Shown piece after piece: positions 20,151 to 31,581 of a stretch of 64,000 bases of DNA. Each line of letters starts with the position of its first letter. Within the stretch, counting starts at the first letter, position 1. The DNA is taken from the NCBI GenBank assembly GCA_031772625.1, contig CM062814.1, forward strand, positions 363,107,750-363,171,749, written 5' to 3'. The notes beneath the pieces are model-generated. The model saw only the letters and a list, made by a program, of their open reading frames with translations, was not told the DNA's origin and searched no databases. A program made the translations under genes and the position numbers. The stretch comes from Pinus tabuliformis (taxonomy: Eukaryota; Streptophyta; Pinopsida; Pinales; Pinaceae).

Positions 20151-22771
20151 AAGTATACATGAATTGAGACCTATTCAAGACCCTAAAAGCAAATTCATTA
20201 TTTGAGAAACTACCAGAGACACTGCAAGAATTGTGGAATAGAACTATGTCAGCACCCATAGAAGCCATGGACACAGAAGTAGTGATGGTCAAGGAATCCG
20301 TGCAAGAAATTGCAGTAGTGGAAGCCCCAGAGAGTGCCATAATAATAGTTGAGGTCCCTAAATCACCCCGAACATTGAGACCTAAGAAGGATAAGCAGGC
20401 TATGATCTCCGTGCACATTTCACCACGAAACCCACAAAGGTCCAAGCTCACCTTGTAGGAAAAGGGGAAGGCCATTAATCTGGAGGCCGATTATTAGGAG
20501 TCTGAAGAAATCCTGGTGGATGAGGAGGATGTAGAGATGGAAGTTGAAACCTAGGGTGTAGACCCTATTACCCGGTTACCTGAATATGTTCCTCCACACA
20601 AGGGTAAAGCCAAGGTGCCAAAGGACATAGATGAGAGCAAGAGCTCTCTACAAACTCTCCTGCTCCTAGACGATATTGTTTTTGAGGGACCGCACTTGGG
20701 GCAGGTTCTTGTGTTGAAGTTTGAATATTGGGACCTCGCAAACCACAAGAAGTTCCCACATTTAGCGACTGAGAAGCTAATGCACCAAAGGATTGACGCG
20801 ACTGCTGGAACAATTCAATTTCAGCCACAGACATGGCTCAGAGGTGTAGAGAAAGTCGTGTTTCTTAACCTCCTCTGGGTGCCGCATTACCACCATGCCC
20901 CAGTGACCATTTTCATCATCAAGAAGCTACTCTTCTTGGTGCATGATGGGTGCTTGTGGCTGGAGGAGCCCATCCCCATCACAGACCACCTGGTTCACCG
21001 AATTACATGGATACCTTACTCACTAGAGGATCCAACAAACATTTCCGAAGGGAAAGGTGGTGAGATGGCCCTCGCGGAAGCGATGAAGAAGAAGTTCAAG
21101 CTAGAGAAGAAGAAGTGAGGGTATGCCATCTCCAGCATTAACAACCCTGCATTAAAGGTTGCGACACAAATACTAGCAGGGAAAGTGATGCGGAAGTGCC
21201 ATGCAGATGAGGTGCATGTGCCCATGGTTGCACTAGTGGCCCAATGTGCAGAAGGAGTCCAATTCAACTGGGAAAACTATCTATGTAGCAAGTTCCTTAC
21301 GAACTGTTGTGAGGGACAAGAGCAAGGAAAAATGTTTCACTATGCATGGCTCCTGTTGTCGGTAGTATTGGTGGCATGGGAGGTACCCAAAGATAGCCAA
21401 TTCCCTTCAGTTGCACTGGAACTTCCAGAGGCAGTGAAGTAGGCTTCGCTATGGGCAACCAAGGGCACACGACATATCAAAGAAAGTAAGATCTTTTGGG
21501 TCCTAATGGAGATGAATATCTAGATGGGGATCAATCGCAAGCCATGGTTGTCGCTCATAGTTATATGCCAATGTACAGAGCTTTGTAGAGTTCAAAGCAG
21601 ATTTCCACCATGTTTTTATCAGGGGACGGAAATACCCTAAGAAGACATGGAATACCCTACCATACCTGGCGACTGATGATGTCATTTTTGTAGTTCTTGA
21701 GTCTTGGCTACTGAAATGGCATGCTCTAGCTGGCTCCGCGGTGGAAACAGACAAGTCCACTGTGCAGCGCAAGAAGGAAGAGACAAAGCTTCAAATGGAA
21801 CAGCTAGTAGAGAAGCGCAGGAAAGAGGAAGCAAAGGCTAAGGCCCAAGAAACACGGGATGCTACGAAATTGGTCGAGCAACAACAGAAAATAGGGGAAG
21901 ATTAGTACGAAGGAAAAAAGTCACCTTCACCCGGCACTGAGGCAGAAACAGAGACAAAACAAGGTGTCGCAGACTCGTAGACGATGCCCACCCAACTCAA
22001 GCATCCATGATCACGAGAGAAGGCAGTGCCACGAAAGAAAACCAAGGCATCCAAAACGTCCTTCAACACAACCATCCTCACTAAGGGGGATTTGAATGAC
22101 ATCAGATAAATGGTGAGGGATGTCACCATGGAGGCCCTCCAACAATTTGAAGAAAAACAGCAGCTCGTATTGGAGGCTCTTCGAATAGAACTATAGGAGT
22201 TGTAGGTTCACACTCCACAAGCTGGCATAGTGTCCACCAACCTCGTGATCGGCACTTCAGCTTCTGAGGAGGTGTTGCACATAAGGATGACCAACACGAT
22301 AGTGCTAACACATGGAGCGCTCACTATAGAGAATGAGGCCAACAGGCCCACAGTCAGTAGTCTCAAATGGGTAGGATTAAATATGGCCGCACTCCCTTAG
22401 GAGACGCTCTATCTCTTGCAAGATGGATTCACCGCGGAATTTCGGGCCTGGTAGAGTCACACTTTGTAGGTGATAAGTGAGCAGTGCATCAACATTGAGC
22501 AGTTGGGCCTGTAGCGCAATGAAGCAGTAGAGAAGAATAAGCAGATAATGCAGGTTGTGGAGGAAGCCTACCAGATGGAACTGAAGTTGGAAATTAAGGC
22601 AGAAGAACTAGTGGAGGCGCGCATCCATAATTTGGCCATAGGGGTGCACGACGCTCGAGCAAAGATGGCCAGGGTTCAACTGGAGCTAAACCTGTAGATC
22701 ACAGAACTGCAGTTGAAGGCTCACACATCAACTTCACCAGAGATTAGGGAAAAGATTTATGAGAGATAGCT
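20151..22771 (+). pseudogene. Gypsy D sense accessory ORF after integrase
   Basis: A long broken frame, same strand as pol, of up to about 850 codons. Open pieces are 20231-20458, 20615-21118 (167 codons: GPHLGQVLVLKFEYWDLANH, RIDATAGTIQFQPQTWLRGV, LLFLVHDGCLWLEEPIPITD) and 21185-21442 (KCHADEVHVPMVALVAQCAE, FHYAWLLLSVVLVAWEVP). From about 21750 to 22771 it is charged and helical, coiled-coil-like (QQFEEKQQLVLEALRIEL near 22140; MELKLEIKAEELVEARIHN near 22580). Almost all internal stops are TAG. No catalytic motif is recognised. Athila-type elements carry env-like ORFs at this place, but I see no clear signal peptide, and the only hydrophobic run is YAWLLLSVVLVAW. Confidence 0.65.
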
Positions 22772-23460
22772 TTGAAGTAGAAGTCTAAGTTTTGGGTTGT
22801 AGCGTAGGTAGAGGCTTTGTAGCTGAGTGTGCAGAGGGCTAGAAGTCTACAGCTAAGTGCATGAATCCTTGTAGTTGAGTGTATAGAGCGGGTGGAGTCT
22901 GTAATCATCAGGAATTATAAATAAAGAGAAGTATTCTATATTTTATGCATCTTTATTTCTTGTTTATGCATCTGTTATATTGGGTATGAATTTCACTTCT
23001 AATGCTTATATGATGCGCGAATGTGTATAACTATATTGGTTAAATGAACACAAGTAAGAACACGTGTTTATGTGAAGCTAACTAAGATCTATTAATAAGA
23101 TAAGTAAGATACTTAGCTCAGTCTGGGAGATATCGCAGCTTGCTCCCCTAGTAGCGCAAAAGCATATCAGCCCCTGGTTAGAGCTGCGCGAAAGCCGATT
23201 GTAACATTTCACGAAGGTATTGAAGGGTCGAGTAGAGGGATAAGCAACCTGTGTGAAGGAGGGAATAGTTGGAAAAAATCGACATCACAACCATCTCAAG
23301 GGCGCGGAAGCTTGGTTCCAACATCCCCCCATATTGTTTCGGGTGAGACATCAGTTCGCGCTCTGCAAGTTGATGCTGAAAGGGCCAGTAGTGTAGGGAT
23401 TTGTTTGGATAACTAACGTTGAACTTGGGTCATGCCCCCACAAGCCAACAATCAAGGAGG
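22772..23460 (+). other. 3' end region of Gypsy D
   Basis: Non-coding. At 22810-22905 two copies of a TTGTAG(C/T)TGAGTGT repeat lie about 58 bases apart. AATAAAGAGAAG near 22920 could serve as a poly(A) signal. An LTR boundary is expected here, but I found no partner for it upstream. Confidence 0.4.
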
Positions 23461-23667
23461 TCAAAACTACAATTGAAAAAATAACAACACACACATGATA
23501 ATTCACACTAGAATTCATCCTTTCGCAATCAAGAGTTATGAATAAAATGTTAATTCTTTAATGAAACCAATGAGACCAAAACTACTAAACCAACATAAAA
23601 ATCGCTATTAAAGTGATTAACCACAACACATATTAACATACTCAATATCCTTGTCATAAATAGAAAA

Positions 23668-23671
<4 letters not shown>

Positions 23672-23730
<59 letters not shown>

Positions 23731-23752
23731 TATATATATATATATTTATATA
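23672..23752. repeat. (TA)n microsatellite
   Basis: About 80 bases of nearly pure TA dinucleotide, with one GA interruption near 23729 and a TTT near 23745. Confidence 0.97.
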
Positions 23753-24049
23753 GTTCTTCTCAATGACTTTCATGACCACCATATTTTCACTCTAATTTAA
23801 TTTTTAACAGTTCAATATAAAAAAAATGAATAAACTCTTAAATTGAAATTGATCTTTTTTATTACAATATGGTATTAATGAAACTATAACAATGCCATCT
23901 TTGTTTCCTTCCCTCCTATTTTTTTAGTGATCAAAAATTTATTTTATTTTAAATTTTAATTTTTTCTCTACACATTTACATTTATTTTTCATTCTAAATT
24001 CACTTCCGCACATTCACATTTATTTTTAATTTTAAATCTCCTCTACACA

Positions 24050-24237
24050 TCCAGAGAGGTCTAGGATGGTCACTTCCATCAAGCATAGGTCGATCATTAC
24101 CATCAAGCGATTTGGTGGGTTGTTCAGACAATAAGGGATAATTGTGGTATCTATGAAGGTGGTTGGACTAGGATAGCATAGGTTGCAAGGGAGAATGGAA
24201 CTTGAGACTTGTTGAAAGAGCGGCAAAACTCATTCCT
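24050..24237 (+). repeat. Direct repeat copy 1 (about 180 bp)
   Basis: Shares GATTTGGTGGGTTGTT, AAGGGATAA, TATGAAGGTG and TGTTGAAAGAG with 24408-24575 in the same order. I judge about 80% identity by eye. The spacing is about 350 bases between copies. Confidence 0.8.
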
Positions 24238-24407
24238 GAGCTTTGGAAGGCTCACTACAAAATCCTTTCCATGATAATGTTTACAAATCCTTGTGCACTG
24301 CTTTGTACTTGGTTTTACTTATCCATGGGTGTTTTGATTTTTCTATAATGGGCATTTTAACTTTTTGGCCGGTAGTGGATGCTCTTTGCTCTTTCAATTT
24401 CCCTCTG

Positions 24408-24575
24408 CACTTCCAAAGGGGTCTAGGCTGGTCACTGTCGTAAAGTGATTTGGTGGGTTGTTTGGAAAGTAAGGGATAACTATGGAAACTATGAAGGTGT
24501 TTGGACTCGGACATCATAGGCTACAGGGGATAATGGAACTTTGGACCTGTTGAAAGAGTGGAAAAACTCATTTCT
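24408..24575 (+). repeat. Direct repeat copy 2
   Basis: Partner of 24050-24237, slightly shorter because the first copy has an extra GATCATTACCATCAAGC-type segment. Both copies end in an AAAACTCATT(C/T)CT motif. Confidence 0.8.
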
Positions 24576-25180
24576 CAACCATAATTTCACTCTGCATATA
24601 TTACTCTGAATGCATGGCTTTGTGAGGATGTGTTTCGTTTATGTCACTATGTTTTGTTCGCTATGCTTAATGCTTCCAACTGTGATTTTAGTTACGCTCT
24701 ATTGCAGGAAATAAATTCTCATATTCGGTTGGGTTTATTCATTGCTTCAAGTTGTGAATTAGGTTAGACTTAAGAAACTAGGGGGCAACCTTTTAGATTG
24801 TTGATAAATTAGAATTACCTCTCAATATAGAGCTAAAATTCAATTTATGCACCAATGAAAAGAGGTTTCCACTTATCAGAGTCGATACCACCTAAATGTC
24901 CTTAGGTCATTTTTTGTGGATTACCAGTGGTTTAGGGCTAGTTTTTCTTGGAAAATTTTCAATATTGTTCACTTGCGTAGGTGGCAAATGGCATCCTTTT
25001 GTTCGAAGGAATCTAAAAATGCAAACTTTCACTCGGATTAGGTCTACGCTCTCCACCAATTATTTCCATATTGTAATTTACATTCTCAGCACTGACGTTG
25101 TATAATCCTTCGAGGGTTTTATTAATATCCTTGTGCTATCCAAATTTCATCTTGTCAATTTGAAGCTTGTAGCATGACCT

Positions 25181-26960
25181 CTATTTATGTTCTATCAAGT
25201 CAATATCAGAGGGATCGTGGTGCATTTTTGCAATCGCAAGGAAACCGTTTGAATTCCCAACAGATCCATTGAAATCATGGTTGCTAACTCCTTTCACTAG
25301 TTTATTTTCTGTGGCACACATATCATCATGGGACCAATCTTCTATTACCTTGAATTCCATCTCTTCAATGGTAATCTCATCATGCTTCTCAAGGGCACCT
25401 GAGATTTTTTTATTAAATTCCAATGGGTTTTGATTGGCCTTTCAATGTAGCATTGGTTTAAAACTACTTATCCACTTGATCAATGGTTGTTTGTCCAGTC
25501 ATTTTTCTATGCAAGGAAACATACCCTGTATAACCCAAATATTTCAGGTCTGGATCATACAATTCAGGCTTGTGAAATGCACTACCAAAGATGGCCATGG
25601 GTTGTATATGTATTGTTCCTTTATAATATCTGCAATTTAGCTAGTCTTGGGTAGCATTAAAACTTGTGGGAGAGCTAGAAATATTGTTAGGCATCTTAAA
25701 GAATGTTATGTTAGAACGAATACTAGAATCTGAAACTAAGATTTTGTCTACACTAAAGTCCAAATTGTGATGCGCAATAATGAATTTATTTTCTTTAACG
25801 GGTATAGCAAGATCTCCATTTTCATCTAGGATTTATTGTTGTTTTTGGAGAATAGGTATCCCATCATTGAGGCCTATACATTGGGATTTCTAGTTGGCTT
25901 TAACACATTCAAGGAAAATAGCAAGACCTATTTCTTGCCTTTTATCCCCTGACACATATTCCTTACCTTTATGTTGAAAAAAAAATGTATCATTATCCTA
26001 ATGGTCATCATCTAAAAACGTGAAAAAAAATTCCCTTCCATGAATTGGACACACAACATTTATTTGAATCATATGGCTTGGAAGTCATTTCCCCGCCAAA
26101 ACTGAAATTACATGGTGGCTCACAGTTTGGTTGATATTTTCAATCTTCAAAGTCATTATTAAATTTAATGGGCTAGGAACATCCTTCAATTAGTGTTTCA
26201 TATTCTGCTACAAGGCTACAACCAAGATCCTCAATAGTATGGATCACAAGAGGGGCATCTTTGTTTTTATCATCTATCCCCTGTTCCTCATGCCAACCAT
26301 TAAAATTTTCCATTTGTTTATCAAGAATTGTGTCAGTTATCATGCTCAAAAACTCCCCTCATATTGTCTTGTCTTCAAGAATGATGAAGTCAGGAGTTGA
26401 TTTTTGTGAATTTTGTAGGTCTGCAATGTTTTCTTCAACAATTTCTTCATCACCAACCTCATTTTTTGCACAAGTTAAGTTTTCTTCGTCAGAGGTATCT
26501 TATTCTAGATCTCCCCATTCTTCTTTTTCTTTGTCGAGATCTAGTTTTTCCTTAGATAAGACGGAGGGTTCATCCAAGCCTAAACAGTCTTACTATCATT
26601 CTTTGTTTGTACAACAACACACAATGAGTTCAATGCCTTGTGTGTTTTAGCAAGTTCCAGGGCAAGTACATGTATAGGGTCACTTTCACAATCTTGGAAA
26701 ATAGTGTCAAATTCATTTGTTTATTCAACGCAAAGTCCAATTAAAAATATTTACATCACAATAGTCTTTAACCAACATATCACACAACTTCCCATCTTCT
26801 TCAATGCTCTCTTCAAGTGCTTTGTGACTTTCTGCATCAAAAACCTCATGATATCTAGTTATCTTGATCAATGTGAGGTGGAACAAGAAGGGCTTCTTCT
26901 TGTGGACCCATTGTCAAGTCCTGATAGGTATCTTCATATCTTTGAAATTTGGGAGCCTAG
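25181..26960 (-). pseudogene. Degenerate acidic coding region, unrecognised
   Basis: The minus strand reads as protein through much of this stretch, but with frameshifts and stops. Examples are YHEVFDAESHKALEESIEED (about 26850), LDEPSVLSKEKLDLDKEKEE (about 26550), NLTCAKNEVGDEEIVEENIA (about 26470) and the open 25181-25423 piece EITIEEMEFKVIEDWSHDDM. The composition is very acidic with few hydrophobic runs. I do not recognise the family. It could be a decayed host gene exon or an ORF of an old element. The plus-strand open frame 26261-26650 is its shadow. Confidence 0.35.
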
Positions 26961-27009
26961 TGTGGTACATCTATCCTCGTCATGGTGCTATCTAGATCGA
27001 GCCTGGAAT

Positions 27010-27047
27010 ATATATATATATAGATAGATATATACACACACACACAA
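27010..27047. repeat. Compound microsatellite (TA)n(GATA)n(CA)n
   Basis: TATATATATA, then GATAGATA, then ACACACACACACAC: three dinucleotide or tetranucleotide tracts side by side. Confidence 0.95.
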
Positions 27048-28464
27048 CAATAGATATTGCCTAGCCTATCCCTGTAAACTTGCCCAACAATATTGGTGGA
27101 AAATGGTTGTTCATCTTGTTGGATGCTGTGATTTTTTTGATTAATTAAGAATATTTTTATTGCCAAAAGTGTTGCCTTTTGAACCAATTCTCGGTCCCCA
27201 TTGGATTCTACTGAGTGTTAGACATTGTGTAATACTCTTCATGGCTGAAATACTATATGTGAGTTTGGAAACCTTTAACAAAACAATTTACGAGTTTCAT
27301 TCTAAGTTGTGATATTTTGTAATGCATGATCTGCTCCAATATAAGTTATTGGCATGGAAATTTTAGACCCAACATCATCAGAATATTTGCGCTTAAGGTA
27401 GTATGGATGTTTCTCCTGGGAAGTGTGTTATCACAGGCACTCTGAAAGGGATTGTTTGGGCCAGGAGGAGCATCTATACTTCGTTGGATTTGGCTTGATT
27501 TGGTGTAAGAAAGTTTCAAATTTATGTGTTGAGGATTTTGAGCATTCAAGTGTTGTTACTTCTAGCTATTGTTGGTTTTCCTTATGCTATTGGTGGTACA
27601 AAAATTTACTATCAAATCTTTCGCCAAAATTTTTGTTACTAGTGTTGAATCTATTGTTATTGGTTTATCTGATAATCAGTGATGTCCTCTTGATTCTATT
27701 AGTGGATGTTGTTGGCACCTGTAAATGTGATACTCTTGATGAAATTAAGATGAATCTATGCTAGTAAATATTAAAAATCTTGAAAGCCATGTGATACTCT
27801 TGATTTTTCTAATGTACAAAAATGTAGATATTGTGAGGATGAAAAATATTTCTAGATTGATTTCAACTTTTGAAATCTTATCTGATGAGTTTTAATAACA
27901 TCAAATTATTTTTCTTTATAGAAAATGGAATCAAAGATGAATCTTTGTCCCAGAAAATGACACTTGTTCCTGGTACAAAAGGGATTAGTTTTTCTTCAAG
28001 TGGCAAAACTGTTTATGAAAATTGTTGGAAATTACATGAGTGCTTATATTTTTATCTTGTAAAAATGGGAATGATTTATTTATAACGTAATCAAAATTGA
28101 CCATATGAGAGAGAGAGAGGAGAGAGAATCACATGAAAATTTTCATGTGTTCCATATTTCAAAGGAAGAGGGATGAAATGTTTCTCCATGGTTTGTGACC
28201 TGTTTAAATAAGAATTGTTATATGGGCTTAGTTTGGTTTCTTTCTTTTAGTTTGAATCACAAGGTAGTAAACATTGTACAAGTAACAGTACATGTAGTCT
28301 TATGCCACTATAAAATGGTTTTAAACATTATCATTGACAGGAATTTTGGACCTTCCATTGAAGGTGATCTTTATTTGTCTTTGCACCACTTGTTACAAGT
28401 ACAGGAAGCTACGTAAGTAGACACAAACTAGTGCAATTATACAAGTAGCAAAAGCCTTGAGAAG
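27048..28464. other. Stretch without recognisable genes
   Basis: Open frames here (for example 27423-27764) have no recognised motif and hydrophobic, low-information composition. A GA-rich run at 28107-28127 precedes a perfect 20-base palindrome at 28130-28149. Confidence 0.55.
28130..28149. repeat. Perfect 20-bp palindrome
   Basis: CACATGAAAATTTTCATGTG equals its own reverse complement. It lies right after a GA-rich run. Confidence 0.9.
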
Positions 28465-28863
28465 GACAGGTGGATGACTTTAGCTTGGTTGGATAATATG
28501 ATTCAGACTTTGATGGAGAAAAGGAAAATGAAGTGCCTACTTTAGGCTATATTATGCGTCTTGGATCAAGAATTGTCTCATGGAGGCCATGCAAATAGTC
28601 AGTTCCAGCAGATTCCACAACAGAGGCAGAATATGTGGCAACTGCAGAAGCAACAAGAAGATTGTGTAGATCAAGAAATTTCTTGAAGATTTACAGGAGA
28701 AATGTTTGATTCGACATCATGTAGAGGCCAAGACTATTCATCTAAGACATTGTTCCACAAATTAGCAAATCGCAGGCATATTCACCAACACTTGGAAGAG
28801 AAAAGTTTGAATGATTCAGAATGATGCTTGAACTCACAAACACCCCTTCAGATTAAGGGGAGA
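28465..28863 (+). pseudogene. Copia RNase H 3' fragment, same lineage as Copia A
   Basis: The plus strand reads YDSDFDGEKENEVPTLGYIM, then RLGSRIVSWRPCK, a TAG, and SVPADSTTEAEYVATAEAT. This closely parallels the RNase H of Copia A (FDSDFDGDKETGVSTSGY; SVPADSTTEVEYVVAAEAT). Downstream frames are broken. It ends in the polypurine tract AAGGGGAGA at 28855-28863. No RT is visible upstream, so only the 3' end survives. Confidence 0.8.
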
Positions 28864-29330
28864 TGTTAGACACCTAATCCTCAGGCTTTGAGCAAAAATG
28901 TGTAAATATGTAAACAAAGAAATTTGAATAGTTAGAACAGGAAGAAACCTTGGAATCTCAATCCCAAAATCACCCCTCTTCATGTATATAATGATGCTCA
29001 CATTACTGCAAAACCATAATTGGAAGTTACCTTCTTGGCCTAAAACTAAAGTTTGCAAGCTCATGTTTCCATGCCAAGAACTTGTACTTTCCAACTTCTG
29101 TACCTAAATAAAAGGAAACGAGAATAAGAAAAACCCCTCGGGAGCACAACTTTGATCCTTCTAATTCAAATGAGAGTCTCTGTTGGTTTTTCTCTAATAT
29201 TTTAATGCAATGTTGCTGGGTTTGCCTACAATTGTTGTCACAAAATGTTGAACTCCATGTGCCCTGTGTATTGTAGATTTCCAGTTTCAAATCACTCAGA
29301 CAACTTTCCCTGCTTATGATATCAGGCTAT
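28864..29330 (+). repeat. LTR of the Copia 3' fragment
   Basis: It begins TGTTAGACACCTAATCCTC, which matches the Copia A LTR start (TGTTGACACCTAATCCTC) with small changes, directly after a polypurine tract. The rest has diverged and is longer than the 177-bp LTR of A. The end is my estimate; TATGATATCAGGCT at about 29315 looks like a damaged PBS. Confidence 0.55.
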
Positions 29331-30420
29331 CTAAGACATTACACCTCCAGATCTGCTATCCAAAAATGTGCCTTCCAATGATGTGTTCTGCAGCCTACCA
29401 GGGTGTCTACTACCTCTCAAGACCATTGCTCAACATGTTCTTACTTGGTAATTTTGCTACAATGTCTGACTAATATGAGGTTCTCAATGAATGTTTCTAA
29501 TGCAACATCTTCTCTACTATTGCAAGACCTTCCACATCCACATCAATGTATCAAGCATAATTATGGATGCCCTAGTAGGAAAATTCTACTATTGCATAGC
29601 AGATTCTATGAGTCTTTAAAACAAACATAATACTGACTTCAAAAGACATTTTCCTACCTTATGCAATCTACTCATAGATGAGCGAATCAAGTGTAACTAC
29701 CTTTTCCTCCATCTTAGTCACTGTCAACAGTATGCCTCCATGAAAAACATCACTCCCTTCTCTTCTTCAACATTCAACACCCTCCTCTGTTATGTGAAAC
29801 TACTACTATTTTCTTTTGCTTACAACTGGTCTACTCCTGTTTCACGAGGATCTCTATCAACATTCATGTCCTCAAATCTGCCTGTAGCCAAATGAGTTCA
29901 CAACCACTCCCATTTTTTATTTTTGGTTGTGAAAACAAGTAAATCATAGACTGTTCTAGATTCTCCTAAGTTTTCAACAACCTTCTCCTATGCCCAATAG
30001 ACACTTCAAAATATTTGAAAACAATTTAAGACTGCCTACAAACAATTAGAAATCTGTCTCTAAATAACATGTAAATTATGAAATATTTTCTATATTGTCA
30101 TAAACTTTCAAAGGCCTTCTCCAAATGCCTAATAGTCACTTTAAATATTTGCAAACAAACTAAACATTTGACCTTTATAAAAAAAAATTCCTTTTATAGA
30201 TGCTTTTAATTTTCTTTTTCACAAACATTCATCTTCAGTTCTTACAGTCCCCCTAATCCCGCTCTACCATAAATGATTTTACAAGAGTGCAGAACAAAAT
30301 AACATACATATATGTGGAAAGAATTACAAATGTCACAATATATTAAATCAATGTTGCAGCAAGTACATCTATTGAAACCCAAGTTGGACTACCCAACATA
30401 CAAGTTAAACATTACTCTGA
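29331..30420. other. Stretch without recognisable genes
   Basis: No gene seen. A short diverged direct repeat (ACCTTCTCCTATGCCCAATAG near 29980 against GCCTTCTCCAAATGCCTAATAG near 30115, about 135 bases apart) suggests an old local duplication. Confidence 0.5.
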
Positions 30421-30775
30421 AATTTCATCATCTCCACTGAAACATATATAGCAACCTCATACAGTTGAGGTTGTTTAAAAACCTTGCCATTAGCTCTCAT
30501 CTGGTCACATGTCATGCTAACATTAACATAAAAGTATAAAAACACAAAAGCATAGTTGATATAAGGTTGCAGCTCATTATTTGCTTCTTCAACAGTCCTC
30601 CAGTAACTGAAGAAACTCCACCGAATAAACTGCCTGAACTTGGTAAGTTCATTTTTCCAGTAACTTAAGAGCCATATTTATACTCTCTAAAAGTCCTTGA
30701 TACACAAAAAGAAAAATTTCCAATATTGAACTGAACAAGTTGGAAAACATCTTGCCCATAGCATACTTCTAAAAA
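30421..30775 (-). other. Possible minus-strand exon sequence
   Basis: On the minus strand a T-rich run followed by AG (about 30772) precedes a readable block KYAMGKMFSNLFSSILEIFL to ALKLLEK, then a stop. Below it a second block is open for about 75 codons (FRQFIRWSFFSYWRTVEEAN, NELQPYINYAF). An alternative frame there reads SGSLFGGVSSVTGGLLKKQ. I recognise neither. It lies about 600 bases downstream of the cleaner exon at 31393-31581 and could belong to the same decayed gene. Confidence 0.25.
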
Positions 30776-31392
30776 AAATGAGGTTGAAACAAAACTGAAG
30801 AACATGGAATGATTTGAAGCATAGAGTAAGCAAATTGATTCAACTATATAGGATCTAGGATTACAAATCCAAAAAGCCAAAATTGAAAGATGTGGCACCA
30901 CTGAAGTTCCAGCTGATAATGTTCATAATAAAAACCTACTTGAAAACTGGAGAAATAGAAAATAGAATTCCTATGAAAACTGGCAAAATAACCAGCTCAA
31001 TAAGCTATAAGCATTGTAGCATTCAATATCGCTAAAAGATATTAATGGATTCTTTTGGCCATTTCCAAGAATCACAAAACCTTAAGGATGTTGCTAGTAC
31101 TAGATCATATGGCACCTTTCAAAATAAATAGGGATGTTAACATCCCCACATTTTTAGGATCTTGTGCACTAAACCACTTGTATATGCAATTACTAACCAG
31201 TGTATTGCTTCATAAATTACCAAAAGAGATACAACATCCGATGAAACAAATAAGATCAGGATACTGTGCATCCATAACAAACTGCAGCAATATAAAGATT
31301 CTTGGACCATTTCTCCTGCAAAACATAATCAATAAAGAATTAGTTCACACAATCCAAGTCTAAGAACACAATTATTTAGTAATTCAAGTCAC

Positions 31393-31581
31393 CTTAACAT
31401 GAGTACTAGGAAAAGCTGATGTTCGAAGTGTTTCTTGTGTTTCATCTGTTAGTTTCCTCTTTGGCACACTCAGGATAAAAGCAGCTTGATCACAGGTTGC
31501 AGCAGTTGTAGTTATTCTATAAGCATTCTCCCATCGTCTATGAATGCCTTCACTCGGATAGAGAAAATCAAGTTCAACAAC
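31393..31581 (-). CDS. Candidate 63-codon internal exon of an unrecognised host gene
   Basis: On the minus strand a CTATAG acceptor is followed by exactly 189 bases without a stop and then AAG|GTGACT, a good donor. The block is phase 0 at both ends. It reads VVELDFLYPSEGIHRRWENA, YRITTTAATCDQAAFILSVP, KRKLTDETQETLRTSAFPST and HVK. The composition is that of a real globular protein, in contrast with the shadows around it. I cannot name the family. No neighbouring exon is certain, so it may be a fragment of a pseudogene. Confidence 0.5.

Larger units (their letters stand above)
13861..23460 (+). mobile_element. Gypsy element D (gag-PR-gag-like-RT-RH-INT-accessory ORF)
   Basis: A long Ty3/Gypsy element on the plus strand. 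The order read directly from the frames is gag with several zinc knuckles (14050-15566), protease (15594-16060), a second gag-like module (16061-16980), RT, RNase H and integrase (to 19758), spacer, and a sense accessory ORF (to 22771). I could not find its LTR pair, so the outer limits are approximate. Stops are dominated by TAG. All catalytic domains are damaged. Confidence 0.8.
23753..25180. other. Non-coding stretch with a diverged direct repeat
   Basis: No gene seen. AT-rich sequence to 24040 is followed by two related segments, described separately, and then unique-looking sequence. Confidence 0.6.

Noticed and set aside
23108..23200. Sequence TTAGCTCAGTCTGGGAGAT, similar to a tRNA D-arm and B-box region
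   Set aside because: No acceptor stem pairing, no anticodon arm and no GGTTCGAATCC-type T-arm at the right distance. It lies in Gypsy D 3' sequence.
26261..26650. 129-codon plus-strand Ser/Phe-rich frame
   Set aside because: Antisense of the acidic minus-strand remnant, whose Glu/Asp codons become Ser/Phe/Leu.
29300..29330. PBS of a second Copia element (TATGATATCAGGCT)
   Set aside because: Too many changes from TGGTATCAGAGCT and no internal Copia sequence follows.
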